Part shown: positions 8,701 through 12,183 of the stretch, in pieces | Position numbering within the stretch: position 1 is the stretch's first letter | How the letters are laid out: every line of letters begins with the position of its first letter | Source: Planctomycetota bacterium | Lineage (GTDB): Bacteria; Planctomycetota; Planctomycetia; Pirellulales; Pirellulaceae | Reading direction: 5' to 3' | DNA length: 12,183 nucleotides | Assembly (NCBI GenBank): GCA_029259935.1 | Contig: JAJDEH010000327.1 | Location: 1-12,183 of the forward strand | The notes under the pieces: model-generated | Told to the model about the DNA's origin: nothing | The model's database searches: none | The model's input: the letters and a program-made list of their open reading frames with translations, nothing else | Position numbers and translations under genes: made by a program

Positions 8701-8929
8701 TCCGCGGCATTCACTTGTCGATGGCGGATTGACGACGCAGCCCGAATTCGCCTTCTGGTTCAACGACGTCGGCTGGGGTGTGGAAAACTACGGAACGGAT
8801 CCAGACATCGACGTCGATAGCCCGCCTCATGAGGAAGCCCTTGGCAAGGACATACAACTCGACCGCGCAATTGAAGAGGTAAATAGACTGCTTGAGGCCC
8901 ATCCGCCGCAGCGTCCGGAATTTGAGTGA
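5741..8929 (+). CDS. Tricorn protease homologue (peptidase family S41B)
   Basis: The protein has 1062 residues, close to archaeal Tricorn (about 1070). There is no signal peptide (MSAVGYYQYPTIHGDRLVCV), so it should be cytosolic. The layout matches Tricorn: a first propeller to about residue 310 (SPDGKLVAFSARE, FGPDGKSVVARH), a second to about 640 (WSPDGRWVAYAMP, DPDGRYLYFLSHR), a helical domain from about 670 (EWRQMFHEAWRLVRDHFW), a PDZ-like domain about 754-845 (VQPGDQLLAINGQPL), and the C-terminal protease core. Visible catalytic residues: Ser734-His735 in GTSHAY, nucleophile Ser957 in NECAGSDGD, and Glu1015 in GVENYGTDPD, matching Ser745/His746, Ser965 and Glu1023 of Thermoplasma Tricorn. 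Tricorn cuts peptides released by larger proteases into short pieces for aminopeptidases. The start codon is 3 bp after the tetR stop, and a purine-rich GGAAAG (5726-5731) serves as ribosome-binding site. Confidence 0.95.
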   Translation: MSAVGYYQYPTIHGDRLVCVSEDDLWTASVDGGIARRLTANQDEASRPVLSPDGKLVAFSAREEGETEVYVMPSDGGPLQRLTFLGAMICQVVGWHPETGEVVFCSSAGQPFRSMQKLFAVSAEGGLPRELPCGRANSISFGPDGKSVVARHSFRPPQHRKRYRGGTCGHLWIDANGSGEYRRLAAPDGNVSCPMWIGERIYFLSDHEGVGNLYSCIVAGGDVKRHSEHEDFFACNASTDGSRIVYQAGAELFVFDTASEQVRKVEITLQSPRMQRSRRFVSSAKFLESFRPDSGGRSIAIVSRGKVFSADNWDGPVQQFGEPNGVRYRLAAWLNDGERIDGERIVAVNDQAGDESLCVFAPNEGARQIDSGQFGRAVELAVSPTDDRVLLHNHRGELVLVDLEDGKTTVLDHSRHGRIDGICWSPDGRWVAYAMPVGTDVSIVKLCELASGETHAVTRPVLRDIAPSFDPDGRYLYFLSHRVFDPVYDNVHFELSFPRSMRPYLVTLQSDTPSPFVGQVSKLPEPTDEERHDARPSHEIQIDHQGIEDRVVPFPVDEGIYGQIRGASGGKVFFTSFPVEGSLRREHLNFGPPSTGVLQRYDLSDRTAETWAENISTFEIAAAGKKLVYRTKDRLRVIDVAEKPNSDSEKEAAGRKNGWLDLERFKVSVNPPDEWRQMFHEAWRLVRDHFWREDMSGVNWQQVRERYEPLLDRIASRSEFADLIWEMQGELGTSHAYVMGGDARQAPQYKQGHLGADFEYDDQHDRYRVKHMVRGDSWDEHRGSPLQAPGVNVQPGDQLLAINGQPLNGNASPHQLLVNQAGTEVSLTLSREGQPPRNVVVKTLKDEQPLRYRQWVETNRDYVHQVTSNSIGYVHVPNMIAEGYAEFHRYWLLESEHDGLIVDVRFNSGGHVSQLLLEKLMRRRWGYCVGRWNEPRPHPVASSAGPLVAVTNECAGSDGDIFSHCFKLAGLGPLIGKRTWGGTIGIHPRHSLVDGGLTTQPEFAFWFNDVGWGVENYGTDPDIDVDSPPHEEALGKDIQLDRAIEEVNRLLEAHPPQRPEFE
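6746..6775 (+). repeat. Perfect 15-bp tandem duplication inside the Tricorn gene
   Basis: GACGGCGAACGAATT occurs at 6746-6760 and again immediately at 6761-6775. It is in codon phase and gives DGERI twice (residues 336-340 and 341-345) in the second propeller. Reading frame is kept. It looks like a recent slippage duplication. Confidence 0.9.
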
Positions 8930-8955
8930 TCGATGGTCTAGAGCGGCTTCGCTTT

Positions 8956-9189
8956 TCGCTCTTTTCGCTGATGCAGTACGCAGCCGAACGATCCGACATG
9001 ATCCGCTATCCGCAGTTCCGTGCCAAGCACTGGCAGATCGGCTCGGGTCCCACCGAAGCCGAGCGCAAAACAACGACACTTCGCGTCAAAGGCCGCGGCC
9101 GTCGTTGGGAATCGGAGAATGCAGAAGCCATGATGGCCCTGGCCGCAGTGCACGACAGCGGAATGTGGAAACAAAGATGGACAACCCTG
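8956..9189 (+). pseudogene. C-terminal fragment of a DDE transposase, ISKra4-like
   Basis: The conceptual peptide contains YPQFRAKHWQIGSGPTEAER followed by LRVKGRGRRWESENAEAMMA and SGMWKQRW. IGSG-x-x-E with the downstream RLKG-x-G-RW...NAEA motif is the C-terminal signature of ISKra4-like DDE transposases, and the Glu of GSGPTE is the likely third catalytic acid. The first two acids and the N-terminal region are missing, so this cannot be active. It ends about where the RW motif normally comes close to the protein's C-terminus. The family name is my best match; the transposase identity is firmer than the exact family. Confidence 0.7.
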
Positions 9190-9204
9190 GCACGGCAGCA
9201 TCAA

Positions 9205-9447
9205 GCGGGAGAGTATTCGGCCCGCTGCGATCGACTCGCTCAGCGACGTGTCGCGGATTACGTCCGCCACTACAGCGAGGCGCGTCTTCACAGCGCGATC
9301 GGCTACCTGACACCGGCTGACAAACTAGCCGGTCTGGAAGAGGTAATCTTCGTGACTCGCCGTTTGCCGCAACCTGCCCGCTTGAAGTTCAATCGCTGCT
9401 GCGGGCGACACTCCGGGCCTTTCGGTCGGAAGATTTCGCCGAGATGA
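9205..9447 (+). pseudogene. C-terminal fragment of an IS3-type transposase (OrfB, rve domain)
   Basis: VADYVRHYSEARLHSAIGYL followed by TPADKLAG is the classic end of IS3-family OrfB, where Y-x-x-x-RLHSAxGYxTP follows the last catalytic helix. The DDE residues lie upstream in intact proteins and are absent here. The tail after LAGLEEVIFVTRRLPQPARLK drifts into Cys/Gly/Arg-rich sequence and stops at 9445-9447. It is fused in frame to the preceding ISKra4-like fragment, the junction lying between about 9185 and 9245. Confidence 0.75.
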
Positions 9448-9450
9448 AAG

Positions 9451-10365
9451 TCAAAAGTTAGGTAAGTGGCGAAGGTGCACTAGTAGAAGAAATTGGAAAG
9501 CAGAAGCTGCGGGAGCCTCCGAGAGATCATGCCGGATCTCGACAAGTTGCGGTGAGACGCGCTCAATCTCCGGCACCGCACTAATCGAACCCGTCATCGT
9601 CCAGTCCTTTGCCAGTTCTTCACTATCGACAGCTTTTCCGAAATGGCGCAGATAAGCCTTCTCGTGATTCGCTTTGTCAAGGCACAGAGCGAAAGCACTT
9701 AACATCTTCCCGGAGTGCCTACTATATATCCGAGCACAATAAGATGTGGATTCCAGTTCCAGCCCGAACTTTTTCAAGTCTTCAGCGTGACGCGACGCCT
9801 CAGACTCGGCTAGGAATTCATTCAAATACTGAAAGTTAGTTGCAATCACCACATACGGTTTAAGAAAGGCTACGTAGTAGTCACGTTGGGTTCCAAATTT
9901 GTCGATCTCAGCGAAGCGTGCTATCCTCCGGTCAATATTCGTCTTGATTTCGTCCGCTTTGGGAAAAAGAGCATCCTCTATACCCTTCTTTACGCGCTCA
10001 AAATGATCTGCGTAACATAGCACATGGCAGCCATCATAGAGAGGACTACTACCACGCCCTCTTGACGGGCGAAAGTTCCGACTGCCTTGCACGACGACCG
10101 TTGATTTTGAAAGCTGGAACTGCTCCACAAAACTACCCTGTCGGATCCGACCGATCGGAAGAGCGGACAAATCGAAGAGAAGGGAGTCTAACGACTTGGG
10201 CGGACTGTCCTCGTGATACTGAGCTACAACTAAGATTTCTGTGTTTGATGGCAGTTTGCGCAGAATTTTGTCCACGTCTGTTGAATCCATTTCTGCGGAC
10301 TGACTGACGTTCGCATTCGCGATTGCAGCCAATGATACAATTATCGTAACCAAATTATTCCTCAT
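9451..10365 (-). CDS. Exported protein of unknown function
   Basis: The start is set at the ATG at 10365-10363 because a strong GGAGG (10377-10373) lies 7 nt upstream and the product then begins with a signal peptide (MRNNLVTIIVSLAAIANANV, likely cut near SQSA/EMD). The open frame runs further upstream to 10593, but that part is the intron-like leader listed separately. The product has 304 residues. The mature part begins with a helix (STDVDKILRKLPSNTEILVV), has a middle region with ADHFERVKKGIEDALFPKAD and YYVAFLKPYVVIATNFQYLN, and ends with a hydrophobic stretch FQFLLLVHLRHLPNF. No catalytic motif or known domain is recognised; I think it is a planctomycete-type secreted protein. Codon choice is more A/T-rich than in the Tricorn gene, consistent with accessory DNA. 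Its last codons abut the insertion-sequence remnant, so its C-terminus may be altered. Confidence 0.72.
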   Translation of the reverse strand: MRNNLVTIIVSLAAIANANVSQSAEMDSTDVDKILRKLPSNTEILVVAQYHEDSPPKSLDSLLFDLSALPIGRIRQGSFVEQFQLSKSTVVVQGSRNFRPSRGRGSSPLYDGCHVLCYADHFERVKKGIEDALFPKADEIKTNIDRRIARFAEIDKFGTQRDYYVAFLKPYVVIATNFQYLNEFLAESEASRHAEDLKKFGLELESTSYCARIYSRHSGKMLSAFALCLDKANHEKAYLRHFGKAVDSEELAKDWTMTGSISAVPEIERVSPQLVEIRHDLSEAPAASAFQFLLLVHLRHLPNF

Positions 10366-10610
10366 TGCATCGCCTCCGAGAGACTTGTTGAAAACGTTAG
10401 GTACGAGCCAGCGGCCGTGTCCCCCGACGGCTTGCCGATAGCGCCGCCGAAGATGTTGCCTTCCCGCAGCCACCACAGGGTCGGCACACGAAATGAATGA
10501 TTTCAGAGCCGGGTTACCGACGTCGGCGTACGACTCAGGGCCATAGCGGCGGGCTAGGCCTTCTCGGTAGGACTCTTGCATTCCCAACTCCAATCCGGTT
10601 TATCCCGGCG
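10366..10610 (-). mobile_element. Group II intron leader-like remnant (no reverse transcriptase)
   Basis: Read on the minus strand, the open frame before the exported-protein gene (10593 to 10366) translates to MELGMQESYREGLARRYGPE, then a Cys-Ala-Asp / GRQHLRRRYRQA segment. This resembles the ORF-like leader (GMQ-ESY-x-EG-A...PES...GAD...GRQ...RY) familiar just upstream of the maturase/reverse transcriptase in many bacterial group II introns. No reverse transcriptase, maturase or domain V hairpin is visible nearby; the sequence runs straight into the GGAGG and ATG of the next gene. I read it as a relic or a dispersed repeat related to such introns. It could also be a planctomycete-specific repeat; the match is from memory and not tested. 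Confidence 0.42.
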
Positions 10611-10936
10611 CTTACGGTGGCCCTTTTTGTGTGGATGAGGATTAGCAAGCCGACGGCGATGTTGCCGAGCAGGGGCAGCCAACGTAACTCGTCGAAGACC
10701 CTGTACTGCGGCGGCACGCCCTCCGACGATTCGGTCCAAGACGTCCAAGGTCAACCACAGTCATGGCCGTCAACCCACATTCCCATTACCTCGGGGAAAG
10801 GACCGCGCAGATCACCCATAACGTGGCCAAGTAATCGAGACCGTGGCCGTACATTCTCACGAACCAACAATCCAAAGACGGCCATCAACACCATCAACGT
10901 GAGAATGCGGAACTGCAAGATTCTTCGCCATCGCAT
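10535..10936 (-). pseudogene. Small two-helix planctomycete membrane protein, broken by in-frame TGA
   Basis: From the ATG at 10936 the frame gives RRILQFRILTLMVLMAVFGL, a basic start plus membrane helix of the type found in many small planctomycete proteins, and then stops at TGA (10753-10751) after 61 codons. The same frame continues without another stop to 10535 and there encodes a second plausible part: WTSWTESEG, then ELRWLPLLGNIAVGLLILIH, a typical second membrane helix with the common LLGNIAxxLL pattern. The context CG-stop-PWTSW suggests a Trp codon changed to TGA. Beyond about 10610 the frame passes into the intron-like relic, so the original C-terminus is probably lost too. Upstream GGTAGG is a weak ribosome-binding site. 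Function unknown. Confidence 0.6.
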
Positions 10937-10959
10937 TTGCGTAGCCTACCGGCAGTAAC

Positions 10960-10988
10960 TTGCGGAGTGGAAGTGGATGTTTGATAAT
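10960..10988 (+). promoter_or_regulatory. Putative promoter of the small signal-anchored protein
   Basis: TTGCGG (10960-10965), a 17-bp spacer and GATAAT (10983-10988) fit a sigma70-type promoter. The start of transcription would be near 10995, about 33 nt before the ATG at 11028. It lies between the divergent pseudogene and the + strand gene. Confidence 0.5.
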
Positions 10989-11027
10989 CGATCGAGTTGG
11001 TAGCCGTCGAACCAGCCCTACGAGAAC

Positions 11028-11369
11028 ATGCCAAGATTCTCACTGCGAACCGTGTTTATCGCCGTCACGACGATTGCGTTTATATGCGGCGGAATTTTTT
11101 TCCTTCAGCAGTTTCGCGTCCGGGGAATGGTACGTCACGTGTGGGCTCCGCCACCCTCTGTTCACAACCTTAATCGCGTTCAGCGTGGGATGCACGAGGA
11201 CGACATTTACGACGTAATAGGAGTGCCAGATTTTCAATGGGGATCTGGTATCAGGGTTGATGTGTACGAACTGCCCGATGGCTACCAATTTTGCATTCGG
11301 TATGTTGACAGTCGCGCTTGTTGGATTCGCCACGTCGATCCAAGTAATCGATATGCGCCAAACAACTAG
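11028..11369 (+). CDS. Small signal-anchored protein with BamE/SmpA-like C-terminal part
   Basis: The 113-residue product starts MPRFSLRTVFIAVTTIAFIC, the RFSLRT + membrane helix opening common in planctomycetes; it should be anchored in the membrane with the rest outside the cytoplasm. Residues about 47-105 read as a small alpha/beta unit: VQRGMHEDDIYDVIGVPDF, then strands RVDVYELPDGYQFCIRYVD and RACWIRHVD. The GM-x-x-x-D-(V/I)-x-x-x-(L/I)G-x-P followed by a Y-x-L-x-DG strand pair is the pattern of SmpA/OmlA (BamE-like) domains, although this protein has no lipobox and is not orthologous to BamE. A promoter-like sequence lies 40 bp upstream; only a weak GAG precedes the ATG. It is convergent with the next gene. 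Confidence 0.68.
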   Translation: MPRFSLRTVFIAVTTIAFICGGIFFLQQFRVRGMVRHVWAPPPSVHNLNRVQRGMHEDDIYDVIGVPDFQWGSGIRVDVYELPDGYQFCIRYVDSRACWIRHVDPSNRYAPNN

Positions 11370-11425
11370 GTTTCGCTGCCCAAAGTTCCCACCAGTAGCA
11401 CAATCCCAATTGCACGTCTGTTACG

Positions 11426-11463
11426 CCCAGCAAAACTAGGGCTGGGATTTCGTGAGTCACGAA
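11426..11463. terminator. Two adjacent hairpins between convergent genes
   Basis: CCCAGC (11426-11431) and GCTGGG (11441-11446) form a 6-bp GC-rich stem with a 9-nt loop followed by ATTT on the plus strand. Directly after comes TTCGTG-AGT-CACGAA (11449-11463), a perfect 6-bp stem with a 3-nt loop. They lie in the 115-bp gap between the stops of the small anchored protein and the multi-pass membrane protein, the expected place for a bidirectional terminator. No strong U-run is seen on either strand. Confidence 0.45.
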
Positions 11464-11484
11464 CGCAGGTCCGTTTGTGTCCGA

Positions 11485-12163
11485 CTACGGGTCACTGGGT
11501 TCATCTTGGGCGATTGTCGCACGTCGGCGTTGACTTTGACGAAACTCAAAATACATCCACAACAGTGTAAGCGAAACGGCGATTGGGAAAACGGCGTAAA
11601 CAAAGTTGTCCTGATCAAAAGAAGGGAAGACTCCCAACCATTCAAGGCCTAACAACCAACGATGTACCGCGGTCGTAACGAAAGCAAGTGGCACCATACA
11701 CCACAGCAAGTGGTAGGGGGAAGACTTCTTGAAGTAGAACGGAGTGAAACACTGGCGCCAAGTTTTCTTGCCACTTCCGAGCATCGCCTTGACGAAACCG
11801 AGATAGCTATTGGAAGACTGAGAATAAGACGACTCGACGTAAATTTGTCGATGAGTTATGAAGGCCGCCCACATTGTGCATAGGATTGCGAGGACCAGGA
11901 ACTGCATCATCCCACCGTAAGCGTAAACCGTCGAAATGCTGTATCCATTGTCCAACAGCATCCTCGCGACGGGGTTCGCCTCTTGCGCGAGATTGGGGCT
12001 CAGGACAACAGTAGCAAAAACGTCGAAGGCGATGCCGCTAGACCCAAAACAAGCGAACCCTGAATGTTTTTCTGGCTGAATTCGCCAGCCCGGGTCGCGC
12101 GCGTTCGGCGAGCGGCCGCTCGCTTTCGCGGCGTGAACTACGCTCAGCTTTTTGTTCACTCAT
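11485..12163 (-). CDS. Multi-pass membrane protein of unknown function, probable frameshift near the 5' end
   Basis: About 225 residues once the frame is repaired. Four membrane segments are visible: around FDVFATVVLSPNLA, MMQFLVLAILCTMWAAFI, LLWCMVPLAFVTTAVHRWLL and VYAVFPIAVSLTLLWMYFEF, with a basic C-terminal tail (RQSQRRRATIAQDEPSDP). The D...T...LSP-x-x-x-x-EANPVAR pattern in the first segment resembles DUF5658-type membrane proteins, whose role is unknown. Two starts compete. The ATG at 12163, with GGAG at 12180-12177, gives MSEQKAERSSRRESERPLAE and ...RVRLFWV, then hits TAG at 12040-12038. Skipping one base there continues as SGIAFDVFATVV in the long frame. The long frame alone can start only at a GTG (12159) and has an unconvincing N-terminus. 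The window edge hides any promoter. Confidence 0.65.
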
Positions 12164-12183
12164 CGTGGGATTTTTTCTCCGTT

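Larger units (their letters stand above)
8932..9447 (+). mobile_element. Insertion-sequence remnants: two unrelated transposase tails joined in one frame
   Basis: The 173-codon open frame that overlaps the end of the Tricorn gene (from 8926) is not an intact gene. Its first half is the C-terminal catalytic tail of one DDE transposase type and its second half the C-terminal tail of an IS3-type transposase. Both lack their N-terminal and most catalytic parts. I saw no terminal inverted repeats or target-site duplications flanking the piece. The remnant begins just after the Tricorn stop and ends 3 bp before the stop of the convergent gene at 9451, so it may have replaced the natural 3' regions of both neighbours. 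Confidence 0.8.

Noticed and set aside
9457..10400. GTTAGGT at 9457-9463 and again near 10393, matching the integron attC core pattern GTTRRRY and flanking the exported-protein gene like a cassette
   Set aside because: No matching RYYYAAC partner or hairpin arms are found at attC distance on the proper side of either site, the gene is in the wrong orientation, and the 9457 copy lies inside the final codons of that gene.
10366..10593. N-terminal extension of the exported protein to an ATG at 10593
   Set aside because: The ATG at 10365 has a strong GGAGG and begins a signal peptide; the extension would bury that signal and reads as the intron-like leader instead.
10497..10958. 153-codon open frame on the + strand
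   Set aside because: It is antisense to the more convincing small membrane-protein pseudogene and the intron-like remnant, has a Pro/Arg/Ser/Thr-rich composition with no domain pattern, and no ribosome-binding site.

Overview
The window looks like a planctomycete chromosome, probably a Pirellulaceae/Rhodopirellula-like genome. This is inferred from gene content and style, not from a marker gene. The signs are a secreted sialate O-acetylesterase-type protein with a sandwich-like N-terminal region, a bacterial serine carboxypeptidase, secreted PD40 propeller proteins, a full-length Tricorn protease, and small proteins that open with the basic/hydrophobic pattern (R)RFSLRT + membrane helix common in this phylum.

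Left part (1-3715, + strand): the 3' portion of a sialate O-acetylesterase-like protein (5' end outside the window), a small exported NTF2/SnoaL-like protein, and an exported S10 serine carboxypeptidase with a complete visible triad. Each has its own Shine-Dalgarno sequence or a sizeable upstream gap, so they are probably separate transcription units.

Middle part (3759-8929): an exported TolB/PD40-type beta-propeller protein on the minus strand, convergent with the carboxypeptidase. Divergent from it is a tight two-gene operon made of a TetR-family regulator and a 1062-residue Tricorn protease (3 bp between the two genes). The shared intergenic region (4845-5071) is rich in signals: a near-consensus promoter with 17-bp spacing for tetR, a TGAC-N4-GTCA dyad on its -10/start site, a 13-bp perfect dyad just upstream of its -35, a further dyad, and an opposite-facing promoter for the propeller gene. 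The simplest reading is a self-regulated peptide-degradation module: the carboxypeptidase and propeller protein are exported and the Tricorn protease is cytosolic.

Right part (8930-12183): an accessory region. Directly after the Tricorn gene lies a transposon graveyard in which the C-terminal piece of one transposase family is joined in frame to the C-terminal piece of an IS3-type transposase. Then come an exported protein of unknown function (minus), a short stretch whose conceptual translation resembles the conserved ORF-like leader seen upstream of group II intron reverse transcriptases but with no reverse transcriptase, a small membrane-protein gene broken by one in-frame TGA, a small signal-anchored protein with a BamE/SmpA-like C-terminal part (+), and a multi-pass membrane protein (minus) whose 5' end appears to carry a one-base frameshift. 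I saw no tRNA, rRNA or CRISPR array. No clearly new system is demonstrated; the best candidate for a coherent unit is the TetR/Tricorn/propeller/carboxypeptidase cluster.
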